Assembly: GCF_016097555.1 (NCBI RefSeq)
Contig: NC_054702.1
Span: forward strand, 63,044,650 to 63,108,649
Source: Gigantopelta aegis
Lineage: Eukaryota; Mollusca; Gastropoda; Neomphalida; Peltospiridae
DNA: 64,000 nt
Direction of reading: 5' to 3'
Positions 35,340 through 47,825 of the stretch are shown here, piece by piece (position 1 is the first letter of the stretch; the number at the start of each line of letters is the position of its first letter). The notes under the pieces are model-generated. The model was not told where the DNA came from. It worked only from the letters and a program-made list of their open reading frames with translations, and searched no databases. Position numbers and translations under genes: made by a program.

Positions 35340-36535
35340 ATATATTTGTAAGTGTTTCCACAATGTAGTGACCAGCCAGCCAAGTCCCGGCCTTCCGCGA
35401 CCGCCCGGGGCAAGGACGCCGCCTGGAGCCTCGCCATCTCCAAGATCAAGGGCCAGTACGCTCGATACTTGGTCGGGGACACCTCGGACCCCAGCTCATT
35501 GCCGGGAGGCATTCTTGAGGGCAACTTTAAGTAGTTTCCTAACGGAATTGAGTGTGTCATCCACGCCATGCAACTACGAGACAGGAAGTTTGGACTTGTG
35601 GTGACGTCGCGCCGGGAAGAGTTCTACAGACAGGGAATACTCTTCGAAGACATGGACAACTATACCGTCCACAGAGTACTGAAGATCATCGCCTGCGCCC
35701 ATTACGTTGAGCTAGCCAATACCTTGCTTGCCCACCGTTGGAGGAAACTGGTACCGCAGTTCAACGCCAAGCACTTCATCTCGTCCCCGTAGTCGCCAAC
35801 CGTTCCAAGGGCTTAGTCGGACTTTAAAATTTTGGCCGGCATTCAAAATTTTATTTTATTTTATTTTGTTATTTTAAAAAAAAAATGTTTTATTTCAATT
35901 AAAAAAAATCGTAAACAGTCCGACGCACTTTATTTTGGCAGCCCGTCTTAATTGCTCAAAATTCAAATCACCTTAAAACCATTTCGGTCGAGCACTCTAA
36001 TTTTATTCTTTGGACTTATATTTTTTGTCCAGACATGAGTAGTACGAATGAGTTCATTTTGGCTTTAGGTCTTTGACCTGACTACTAAATTTGTATTCCA
36101 AATTCCACCCACTTTAAACTCCGCCTCCTCCCCCGGCCCGGACCATATAGATCGGACTTTAAACTTTTAGACCTCCGTTCAAAATGTTATGTCGAAATTA
36201 CTTTCTTTTTTTAAATATTATTAAATAGTCTGATCCTCTCTTCTTTCTCTTATTTGTCCTTCTAAAATGCTCCAAATTATATAAATATTCCGCCGAGCAG
36301 ATAATTCTTTTTATTTTTGGCTTGTAACTTTTTATTTAATTTTGTTTTAATTCTATTAACTTTTTTATTAATAGATATTTTCAAAATTCTGCCTATTTTC
36401 AACTCAACCCCCCCCCCCCCATCCCGAGTCAGACCACCCATCTTATCGGAAGTCGGACTCTGGATGGGCGTATTCGAAACCCTAGTGGTATATGGGCACG
36501 CTAAATTGTTATCTATCTATCTATCTATCTATCTA
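35340..36535 (+). repeat. Interspersed element with coding relic, copy 2
   Basis: The 3' part (36,152-36,510) matches 9962-10,380 and ends in an (ATCT)n tail. Upstream are two plus-strand frames with protein-like composition: SLAISKIKGQYARYLVGDTS (35,360-35,534) and FGLVVTSRREEFYRQGILFE (35,568-35,792). They may be the C-terminal end of the element's own protein. The family is not recognised. Confidence 0.45.
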
Positions 36536-36544
36536 CAACAACAG

Positions 36545-36990
36545 GTATAATGAATATGTTTGTGTTGAGTATTTTTGTGGTTGACTAGTGAAGCACTATT
36601 AGTGAAATGTCCATCACATATTTTGCACTCATGATAATAAAATTTGTTTTCAATGCATGACTGAGTATGTTGTCGTTTACATGCTTTGGAAGCAAAAGAC
36701 TTCAAACATTTTTCCGTAAGAATACGGTTTAGCACCAGTGTGAGTATTGACGTGGTCTGAATAAATATCTTTCTTGTGAAATACCTTTTGGCAATTCTCA
36801 AAAGGACACCTCAGCAATGCTTCACTGTCAGACAGATGGCTCCGTAAATGAACAGTCAACGACCATTTTCGACAAAATGATTTCCTACATTCGTTATGGA
36901 CAAATGTATTATGGGTAGCCAAGGCTTCATCCGAACAAAAATACAAATGGCAGGCTGAACATTTTATTAGTCCCCTACCGGTCCAACCGG
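36545..36990 (-). pseudogene. C2H2 zinc-finger gene fragment
   Basis: The minus strand encodes C2H2 fingers: KCSACHLYFCSDEALATH, a partial ECRKSFCRKWSLTVH, and CPFENCQKVF with HTGAKPYS linker. In a different frame it continues as KCLKSFASKACKRQH and then ECKICDGHF with NHKNTQH. The frame change falls just after the HTGAKP linker. There is no start codon or flanking exon, so this is probably a broken or retroposed zinc-finger fragment. Confidence 0.6.
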
Positions 36991-37049
36991 AAGGAACTAT
37001 AGGTTTCATCTCCATCCTTCTGTCTGTCCGTCCGTCCCACATATGTTTT

Positions 37050-37825
37050 CCGGATGTTTTTTGCAGAAGGCTTTGAGATATTGAGTTGAAATTTTGTGTA
37101 TAACTTTATCGTGTACTCTTACAGATTAAGTTTGACTTTTATTTTATTTTATATCTGTTAATGCCTTTGCATTTTACAAGTTTTAAATGGTGTGTGTGTG
37201 ACAAATAAAAATGCGAATTATTAGGTAACAGGTTTGGTCTACTTACAACTTGCCATAATATATGACATTACACCGCCTAATAACTATAGTCATTGCATGT
37301 AAAATCTTTCTGTGGGGCACTTAATGAGTTATCCCAAAACTATTGGCAGCAAATTCATCACTGAAGTCTCAAAATTACCATAACTGTTGAAAATAACAAA
37401 TAAAAATGTATATTTAATTACCGCACATTATTTTACTCTTAACCGCAACATGATTTACTTCATGAAATGTTTAACTGCAAAACATTTTATTCAAAATGCT
37501 TTCACCTTCACATGGGAAAACGTCGAGTTTTGTCTTTTAATATAATCTACAGCATTGTAATTAATGTTTATCTTTGAAAATATATTTGCATAAACTGTAT
37601 CCTTAGTTATTTTTCAGTGCCATTAGGAATGAAAATGCAGCCAATAGTAGGTATAAATATGTTATTATGTGGATGTAATAGCTTCTCACGTTTCAAATAC
37701 CACATTCTTTATCTTGATATTATATATGCACAAGAGGAAATATACTGTGATTAGATCTGCAAACTTATTTTAACATAAATATGAGAGATTTTCTTGAAAC
37801 CAACACTTTACTCTAACCTTCATCA
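37050..37825. other. No gene seen
   Basis: AT-rich sequence with no open frame of note and no repeat that I recognise. Confidence 0.4.
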
Positions 37826-37827
37826 AC

Positions 37828-38212
37828 CGGCCTCGATGGCGTCGTGGTTAGGCCATCGGTCTACAGGCTGGTAGGTACTGGGTTCGGATCCCAGTCGAGG
37901 CATGGCATTTTTAATCCAGATACCGACTCCAAACCCTGAGTGAGTCATCCACAAGGCTCAATGGGTAGGTGTAAACCACTTGCACCGACCAGTGATCCAT
38001 AACTGGTTCAACAAAGGCCATGGTTTGTGCTATCCTGCCTGTGGGAAGCGCAAATAAAAGATCCCTTGCTGCTAATCGGAACGAGTAGCCCATGTAGTGG
38101 CGACAGCGGGTTTCCTCTCAAAATATGTGTGGTCCTTAACCATATGTCTGACGCCATATAACCGTAAATAAAATGTGTTGAGTGCGTCATTAAATAAAAC
38201 ATATCTTTCTTT
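37828..38212 (+). mobile_element. SINE family 2, complete
   Basis: CCTCGATGGCGTCGTGGTTA head, GGTTCGGATCCCAG B box, AAAAGATCCCTTGCTGCTAA core, TGTTGAGTGCGTCATTAAAT tail. Flanked by TCTAACCTTCATCA on both sides, probably the target duplication. Confidence 0.9.
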
Positions 38213-38463
38213 CTAACCTTCATCAGTAGTGTTTAAGCTCTGAAGACCGCGGCGTGTTTTATCCAACCGCAATGGCTTTATCCGTATGACCAGCGTGAAG
38301 ATACTCGGTGAATATCCTCTATATAACACTAGACAGTGTCACATGGGTACACTGTAGCACTTGCGCAAACGCACAGAGCACACACGTTGATGTACCCAAT
38401 ACATCAAACAGTGATTAACTTTCTGCTCCTATACATTTCATTTCAACTTATTTTCGTGCTTAT

Positions 38464-38692
38464 ATCCAATTAAAGTTCAAACACGCTGTCCTGGGCACAC
38501 ACCTCAGCTATCTGGGCTGTCTGTCCAGGACAGTGGGTTAGTTGTTAGTGAGAGAGAAGAGGATGTAGTGGCCTTACACCTACCCATTGAGTCTTTAAGA
38601 ACTCGCTTTGGGTTGGAGCCGGTACCAGGCTGCGAACCCTGTAACTACCAGCATGTAGTCCGATGGCTTAACCGAGGCCGGTCTGCTCCTAT
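38464..38692 (-). mobile_element. SINE family 4
   Basis: CACGCTGTCCTGGGCACACA and AGCTATCTGGGCTGTCTGTC at one end, GCGAACCCTG and GCTTAACCGAGGCCGG (tRNA-like B box side) at the other. Relatives at 49,809 and 61,743, with a fragment at about 43,075. Confidence 0.65.
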
Positions 38693-38762
38693 ACAATGTA
38701 GTTTATTCATTAAACTGGGCTAGCGACGTCTTCATTGGCGTTTGGGGGGATTGTGCAGGGAA

Positions 38763-38845
38763 GGAAGAAGGAAGGAAGGAACATTATGTTTTATTTAACG
38801 ACGCACTCAACACACTTTATTTACGGTTATATGGCGTCAGTAAGG
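38763..38845 (-). mobile_element. SINE family 2 tail fragment
   Basis: ACGACGCACTCAACACACTT to ATATGGCGTCAGTAAG. The same truncated fragment stands at 54,610-54,676 in unit 2, so it predates the duplication. Confidence 0.8.
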
Positions 38846-39477
38846 TTGCACTTGCCCCCCACTTATATCTAGACCTTAAAAATGTTTTGACATGTATTCG
38901 CCTGTTTAAGTAAATGTTAGCTTTACACATTTAAAATACTAGCATTGAGCAACATTTGCCACGATTAATTTTATCTGTAGAAAGCAGGACATTTGATTTT
39001 AAAATATTAATTTTTTTAAATTATTCCGCGGTAGCATGTCCCGAACTCCTTTAGAATTGATATAAATGCGCTACCAAGTATAGGGAATCAAACCAGTTGA
39101 GCAAACTGTTTTATACAAAGTCCTAAATAATAATTTGTTACGGTTTATTAATATTTAGGCCCTATTCATAATATTTGCGATTGTTTGAATTATAATGAAT
39201 TATTTGATTGGATCGTACAATTGTTCATTGTAAGTAATTATATCATTTTATTATATAACCATTTAATATTACTATAGTAATAAAGGCCACACTGACCGTG
39301 CAATACAACAAATGTTTTATTGATCATATGTGAAATACAAAATCTCGCATACGTAGTTCACGTGTTCACACGAATGATTTCATATCCCTAGCCAGGATAG
39401 CTCAGCGTTCTGTCAATTCCACAAAATTCAGCCAACTTTCCCAACGAAGCAAGTTGTGTTATTTAATTAATCTTTTG

Positions 39478-39773
39478 TTAAAGGGACATACCCTAGTTTT
39501 CAAACACCAAGGCATATTTTTGACTATTATAGACGTTTTTGATAACTGAAATCGTACTTTAGGGTCTACTTAGATTTTATGGTTTAGCTTTTCCGTACAT
39601 TCGAAGTGTGTTTGGTCATCCTGGTGATTTTAATATCACAAAATGGATTTCTCATATTTTTTAAAAACGCACGTGCGTCTGAGAAGTAAAACTTACGGAG
39701 TCATTACAGATTTTTAGATCAACTAAACTTAGTGTTAATTTTCACGGGCTGAAACTAGGGTCTGTCCCTTTAA
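39478..39773. mobile_element. TTAA-flanked MITE (piggyBac-like), 296 bases
   Basis: Ends TTAAAGGGACATACCCTAGT and CTAGGGTCTGTCCCTTTAA. Absent at the matching place in unit 2 (about 56,040). Confidence 0.75.
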
Positions 39774-40435
39774 TCATAATATAGAAAGGTGGTATGTTAT
39801 AAATACAGACTCACATACCAGTTGTTTTCCCATGTTATTTATTCACTCGTCTATAGTGCGCTAGATTTATATAAAATTAATGTCAGGCACGGCGGAAGCA
39901 AGTAGACATTGGGGGGGGGGGGGGGGGGCTGACAGATCGAAGGGGCAAAGCAAAGTTTCCAGGGGGATCGGAGTATGCGCCCCTGTAAAATTGTGAAAAC
40001 CAGATCTCTGCCTTAAGCTATACTACTAATACTATTTTGGATATTCTTGCTCGCTATAAACTCACAAAGTTCTGGTATGTGATTCTGTATATTGATCCAA
40101 CAATTTGGTACATAATTATAATGTTTATATATTCAGCTATACATCGTGAATTTAAAAATCGTTGCAATTATCAGCATCTATAAAGATGGATTTTGCTTAT
40201 AGAATTTAGGAAAATGAATTTTAGGAAATCTAGTTCTCGCGCTCTCGATCTCATTCAGTCTCAAAGCCTACACATATTAACATACTTTGGCCGTGCCTGC
40301 ATATTATGATAGATCCTACCTATACTTTATTATATGCCAACAGGTCTTATTAACATTTGAAACAAATTCCCGCGGACGCCCAAGAACTCCTTGAAGATAG
40401 GTCATAACAGCCATGGGCGTATGGGGACTCTTTGA

Positions 40436-40439
<4 letters not shown>

Positions 40440-40479
<40 letters not shown>

Positions 40480-40502
40480 GGGGGGGGTGGGGGGGGGGGG
40501 GG
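40440..40502. repeat. Long poly-G tract
   Basis: About 60 bases, almost all G, with a C run at 40,597-40,615 close by. The two could pair or stall synthesis. Its counterpart is missing in unit 2. Confidence 0.9.
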
Positions 40503-40856
40503 CTGGAGGAGTTGATTTGCCCGAAATTTTACCCAGATAAAAACTGCCCGAATTTTCCCCACTGTTTTGCCCGAATTTGGGGGTAGTGGGAAATTGCCCC
40601 CCCCCCCCCCCCCCCGGGTCGTACGCCCATGATAACAACCCAGACACACTCACGCACACACCTGATTAAACAATGTGTTAAGCTAGCGGTCCTTTTTTCT
40701 AAAACACAAGGAAATACAATGTGCCAAAGTATATCTATACTGAATAATACTATATGAACATCTATAGGTAATTAAAACAACAGTAATTAGTAGCCATTAA
40801 CTTTTATTATCTTATCAAGCGTGTCTATACAATCATATCTTCGTGCCAAAAAAAAT

Positions 40857-40857
<1 letters not shown>

Positions 40858-40903
<46 letters not shown>

Positions 40904-41605
40904 TACCCATATGGGCTCAAATATACGGGGTAATATTTTTTCGATCTCTGCACAGTGTGCAGATTGCTTCTACAGTCATTGATTGGCTGGCTTTAAAAAG
41001 ACAAGATTTGATTGGCAATTACATACTGCCGGGACTACTTTTTGTTCATTCATGATTCCATTCATCGGTCAAACTATTACTACGAACTTCAAATATTTTT
41101 TTACGATACGAACATTTACGGAATTAAAAATCAAAATATATGTACAAATGTTTAAAAATGTTTTTATTTTATTATTTTGACTGGGTTTTTTTTAAAAACT
41201 ATTCTTTGGTGAATACTGTTGGGTGTGCACCGGTAACGGCGCGTATGAATATATTGTTATGGCTGGTAGAGCTTGTTAGTTGTTACAGCAGCGAGAACGT
41301 AAATATACTTTTAAAATCGTTAAAGATTGACAATGGGTAATAAAGAGAATAACCAACTCACTACGAGGAATTACGGATTATCTGTCCCTCGTGAATTAAT
41401 GCTGTAAAACCCTCGCCAGAGGCTCGGGTTTACAACATTAATTCACTCGGGACAGATAATCCGTAATTCCTCGTAGCTCGTTAGTTATTCTCTAAATATA
41501 TATATACACATACATACATGTATATAATAAATAATTAATTAAATTAAAAAAAAGAGAAAAAAAAAGAAGAAAACTGAACCCACAAAAATACATTCACTTC
41601 AAAAA
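40858..41605. repeat. Stretch in unit 1 missing from unit 2
   Basis: It begins with a (TA)n tract and includes the palindrome at 41,344. In unit 2 the flanks are joined through a poly-A tract (57,001-57,080). Either an insertion in unit 1 or a deletion in unit 2. Confidence 0.65.
41344..41492. repeat. Long palindrome, arms about 68 bases
   Basis: ACGAGGAATTACGGATTATC and its complement, centred on CCCTCGCCAGAGGCTCGGG. The centre closely resembles that of the palindrome at 2430. Confidence 0.9.
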
Positions 41606-41711
41606 GAAAATCTGTTCAAGTTAAAAGCTGCACAAAAATAACAACAGTTAAACAAGACCTGTATTCACGCAAATAACCATATAATAATGATATACCGTTA
41701 TATTTAGTGCC

Positions 41712-41717
41712 TTTATT
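41712..41717 (-). terminator. Candidate polyadenylation signal of gene C
   Basis: AATAAA on the minus strand, 291 bases after the gene C stop. The same hexamer stands at 57,176-57,181 after gene D. Confidence 0.45.
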
Positions 41718-42007
41718 AAAATGAAACGTTTGTATGTTGAAAGCGATCAAAGTTCTACAAATACATTGATTAGATACTGTAGCTGATGATTAGGCCATAC
41801 AATCTTTTACAGTCCAAATTTGAAACACATATATGCTAGTATTTCAGTAGATTACTGTTACACTGTTCATTTGTCTGTCACTGAAAGAAAACTCTTCAAT
41901 TGGATTTCTAGTATTACCATTCCAAAGGGTAATCGTTATTATAAGGAACACGCGCAAGTCTAAATACTCGAAGCTGATAAGAATAAGCCAGGAATCGACC
42001 CTCAATG

Positions 42008-43599
42008 TCAACAACCAGGAATAGCCTCTTGGACTGCAGCGACAGAACACGGGGTGTTGTAAGACCCGCACGGATAGCCACCATCAACAGCCTTCTTCAG
42101 ACAGATGAAGCAGAACCTCTGGCCACAGGGACACTTCATGTGTTTGCAGGCTCTGATGTGTTCTATGACCATTCCGCAAGAAGGGCACGCTCGTCGTGAC
42201 GGGCAATTGGCAACGCCAATGATACATTTCTTGGGCGCATCACGAAGAATCTTTAACCGTGGGTCTTCTCCCGTGCATTCAATGTTTCCGCAGTCGTTCA
42301 TTGCACGTCCGGTCCAAGGATGAAGGCAAGACCAACAGAATTCATACCGAGGCCCATTTTTCGAGCACAGCGAACACACGATACGGCGATCTGTGCTCTT
42401 AACCCTTTCGCAAAGGGAGTGACATTTGGGACAGTCCTGAATACCACATGCTTTACGCATATAGTTTTCACATATTTTCGTTTCGAACGTGATGGTTTCT
42501 CTTTCTGTTAAAACTGCAAGACGACGGACAATAAAGTATGGCCACTCTTTGCCGCAGTATCCATCATTGCCTATATACGGACAGATGAACTCGAACTTCC
42601 CGACATCCAGCAGACTTCGACAATATGCAGTTAAGGATTCTGGCCCTGTCAAAACAATTTGAAAATAAATTACTTACTTCACTCATTTACATATCCACTT
42701 TAGGTTCAGGCACCTCCGCCCTGTGCTCAGTGCCTGACATTGCCAGTGCCCCATAACAGATTTTTCGCTCATTTATACATAAACGTGAACACAACCAAAT
42801 AGAAATTTGTTTTGTTTAACGACACCACTAGAACACATTGATTTATTAATCATCCGCTATTTGATAGCCTTAGAGAGGTCTTATATGCACCATCCCATAG
42901 ACAGGATAGCACATACCACGGCCTTTGATATATACCAGTCGTTGTGAACTAGTTGGAATGAGAAATAGCGAGCGCTTTACAACTTGGCTACATCCAGCCC
43001 TAAAAATAACCAAGTCACCCATTTATACAGATTAAAAAAGGGGAAAATAACGTTAAGACCATCACAGGGGCCTTACACTCCCCATTAAACTGTTAAAACA
43101 CGCTCTGAGTGGGAGTTGGTCCCGGGCTACCACCGAGGTCAATACCATATCGAATGTATGCCTCCAAGTAAACAAAATCAACCCCAAATAACTAAAGAAA
43201 TGTAATTAATTAAGGAAAACAATCGGTGGATAGTGAACACATTAATTTTAATCCTCATGATACATGCAAGTTCCTTCTAGTTCTAACATAACGAAGTAAC
43301 TACTTTTAATAAGTTTTCTCTGTTTAATGCTTTTCACCTTATAGTGCCTGATCATGTAATGTGTTGACAGAATGCAGTTCTAGTGAGTGCTGCTCCACTT
43401 ACGGGACCACTCGGTGTACATAATGTTGATATTATAAAATGTAGTTCGCGATCTTGTAATTTTTGGAGCTAATATCGTCTTCCAAGGTTTAAACATACTC
43501 TATTTTTGGTTCAGTTAATACATTGGCTAATATCTGAATGCTCAATTATGTAATAAATAACAAATCAAGTCAACGAACAAAATAACAAAAAAAAAAAAG

Positions 43600-43643
<44 letters not shown>

Positions 43644-46600
43644 AGAAGAAAGAACAAAACCCCTAAAACAAGACAGAATCTAAACACCACTAAACCAAAA
43701 GAGAAACAAAAAATAATAAAGACTCCCCTCCCAAAAAACCCCACCCCAAACAAAACCAAACAAAAAACCCATAACAAAAACAAAACAAAACCAACCTCCC
43801 AAATAAAACCACAAAAAAACAAAAAAACAACAACATACAAACAAACACATACACACACGCGCGCGCGCGAAAATAATAATAATAATAAATTTAAAAAACC
43901 CCACAATAAAAACAAAGAAACAAAAGGAAGAGGCAGACGATTTATACGAATTTTGTATTGTAAATTTTACTTTTCTTACCAATGGCATGGCCACACGGCA
44001 TCTTTGCCCGTTGGCTGTTTGGATCATCATCCCAGGTGATCATGTCAGGCGCGTCCGTAAGGGTAACATCCTCGTCCAGTTTCTTAGTCCAAGTTGAGCC
44101 TTCAATGTCTGACCCTCCCAAAAGTCGTAACACTACATAGACTGTAGAATTGTTTTGCATCTTGTAGTCTGACAAATACTTGTCACAGCCATATTCCAAC
44201 TGGAACCCTGCAACAAAATTGGCTTAATCTCAAAAAGACAAAACCGTTAATACATTTTTTTTAACGAGTACCGGTGAGGTACATGATACGTCCGTTAGAA
44301 GTTTGATTGAAAACCATAGTTATTAATGAATATGTTACGGGTACGATACAATTCTAATTATGTGACTATAGACGTATTATTTGATTTATTTGTATCACAG
44401 TAATTGTACGTGACATACCACCATCCCAAGTTGTTCCTACATGTGAGGTTTGATGATCCTGTATATATCTGTATGCAAGATATGGCCCGGACAACGATTT
44501 ACTGTTATATGGAATATACCATGAAAAGTAGGTCACAGTGACCTAGTAACAGAATGCGACAAACCACCATCCCAAATTGTTCCTACATGTGAGGTTTGAT
44601 GGTCCTGTATGCAAGATATGATCCGGACAAGGATTTACTGGTATGTGCAGTAGACCGTGAAAAGTAGGTGACAGTGACCTAGTAATAGTATGCGACACAC
44701 CACCATCCCAAATTGTTCCTACATATGAGGTTTAATGCTCATGTCTGCATCTGTATGCAAGATATGATCCGAACAAGGATTTACTGGTATGTGCAGTAGA
44801 CAGTGAAAAGTAGGTCACAATGACCTAGTAATAGTATGCGACACACCACCATCCCAAATTGTTCCTACATGTGAGGTTTAATGCTCATGTCTGCATCTGT
44901 ATGCAAGATATGATCCGAACAAGGATTTACTGGTATGTGCAGTAGACAGTGAAAAGTAGGTCACAGTGACCTAGTAATAGTATGCGACACACCACCATCC
45001 CAAATTGTTCCTACATATGAGGTTTAATGGTCATGTATGCATCTGTATTCAAGATATGATCCGGACAAGGATTTACTGGTATGTGCAGTAGACCGTGATA
45101 AGTAGGTCACAGTGATTTAGTAATAGTGCGCGGCACACCGCCATCCCAAGTTGTTCCTACATGTGAGGTTTGATGATCCTGTATGCATCTGTATGCAAGG
45201 TATTATCCGGACAAAAATTTACTTTTATGTGCAGTAGACCGTGAAAAAATAGTTCACAGTGACCTAGTAACAGTACGCAACAGACCGCCATCCCGAGCTG
45301 TTCCTACATGTGAGGTCTGATGGTCCTGTATGCATCTGTATGCAAGGTATTATCTGGACAAAAATTTACTTTTATGTGCAGTAGACCGTGAAAAAATAGT
45401 TTACAGTGACCTAGTAACAGTACGCGACACACCGCCATCCCGAGCTGTTCCTACATGTGAGGTCTGATGGTCCTGTATGCATCTGTATGCAAGATATGGT
45501 CCGGACAAGGATTTACTGTTATGTGCAGTAGACCGTGAAAATTAAGTGACAGTGCCCTAGTAATTGTACGTGACACACAACCATCCCAAGTTGTTCCTAC
45601 ATGTGAGGACTGATGTATGCATCTGTATGCAAGATATGGTCCGGACAAGAACACGTTAACAGACTGACGTACGGACGGACAGACGTACGAACGTACGGAC
45701 GGACGGACGGACAACGCTTGACCATAATACGACCCATCATAGACGGACGTATAAAAATCAGTTCTCTGTACAAAGCAGAGTCAAAGAGATAATTTTTCAA
45801 AATCGTGAATGTTATCATGATTCACTGGCACGTGCTTTGTCTATAGGTAGACTGCCATCCCCCCCTTCCCCAAACCCTTTGGACGATACCTCCTTCCTAA
45901 CCAGCTTGCATTTCAAGATTGCTTCGACCTGGTTAAGACTGATCTCCGCCATATACAGAGACACTTGTAATGATAAACACTGATAAATCACGTCAAAACA
46001 GTTATGGTATGAGGTGTTCGCGAAAAGTGAACATATTCTTTCCCATGGTTGACACCCGCCATGAGTACAGCCAGTAGTGGTCAAAATTGTTGTTTATAAA
46101 AAAAATATGTACAATATTGTCACCAAAAAGATGAAAAGTCATATGTGGAAAATCACAATCAGGGATTAGCATCTGAGCTAAAATGATATGGCGTTGTTTG
46201 AAATGGGCTCATAATGAGCATTCCGTGCTGTATCGCAGTTGTGATACGTAGATACCAGCAGAAGGAATATCGCACGATACAAATAGTAAACTGACTGTTA
46301 GGAAGTTGAACTTATCCCATTTATCAGAAAGCTTATAGTTTGGATGCCATTATCATTTTGAATCTCTATATGTAAGGCGCGGGCACGTAGCCCAATGGCT
46401 CTATGCGCGGTCGGTCTTGGATCGATCCCCGTCGGTGGGCCCATTGGGCTATTTCTCGTTCCAGCCAGTGCACCACGACTGGTATATCAAAGTCCGTGGT
46501 ATGTACTACCCCGACTGTGGGATGGTGCACATAAAAGATCCCTTGCTGCTAATCGAAAAAAATAGCCCATTAAGTGGCGACAGCGGGTTTCTCTCTCAAT

Positions 46601-47757
46601 ATCTGTATGGTCCTTAAGCATATGTCTGACGCCATATAACCGTAAATAAAATGTATTGAGTGCATCGTTAAATAAAACATTTCTTTCTTTCTTTCTCTGT
46701 ATGTAGATCGGTGAACGAACCTGATACAAATCTCAAAGGAAGCATAGTTGGTGTCCGTGTGGCCAATGGGATTCCTACCCCATATCTATATGCATCCTAT
46801 ACACAGATCTGATATACAAGTTATCAATGATACGGTGACTCTAAGATTGTAATGAAAAAAAGTTCCAAAGAAGGTTTCAACCGAGCGGTTATCGATCTAA
46901 ATATAGATAACTGCATTTTTTAAAAAGGAAATCCAGGCGCGGACCCAGAAATGTTTGCAGGGCAGGAGTCTACATGTAAATACTTAAATGAAACTTGTAT
47001 ATTAGTAATGAATACCCTTCAAAATAAGTAGAGAAGTTTTTCTGTCGTCATGGCCCCCTCGAGCAATGGGAATCCGCGCCTGCAGTCCTACATGGATTTG
47101 TTCTATAGACAACGACAGTACGAACGGTATGGACCCAGACTTTCTCTGGACCAAAGTCCGAACCACAGTTTTAACAACTACGATAAATTGCTCTCCTACC
47201 TTTATTTTTCGTTAGATTTTACCTACATTTTGTCCAGACAGAAATCTTGAAAAAACCCCGCAACCCAACATTACAATGACACAGATTCCACATACTAGGT
47301 GATAACTATGTCACCTATACCGACTTTGCTGAGATCGCACAGGGCAATACTGGTGACATCGTTACAGTCTCATATGTGGAATCTGTGTCACTGTAATGTT
47401 TTTTTTAAAACTTGTGTCTGGACAAAATTTGGGGGAAATGTAACGGTAATTAAAGGCAGGAGAGTAATTTATCGTAGTATTTAACAATTTGGTTCGGACT
47501 TTACCTGCTTAAAATGTTCTAGATTTTCCTTCGTATGCATATAATACATGAAAGTTAATTAACATGAAAACAGAACAAGTATATTATTATATTCTTACTC
47601 GTGTACAGAATACGCTGGTCTTTTACGGGAATCCCATTGATCTTCGATATCTTGTTCATCAGTTCGTCTATAGAGGCGTCCTTAGCAATGACAAAAAAGA
47701 AAAAGAGAGAAAAAGATAACAGAAATCTAAATTACACATAAAGTTAATTATGCCTGT

Positions 47758-47825
<68 letters not shown>

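Noticed and set aside
43565-44030. Long hydrophobic minus-strand frames that look like membrane proteins
   Set aside because: Poly-A and A/C-rich intron sequence next to gene C exon 3 read in antisense; the same holds at 59,416-59,823.
45451-45818. Serine/arginine/proline frames (and 60,826-61,176)
   Set aside because: Products of the 146-base minisatellite and its GGAC-rich end.
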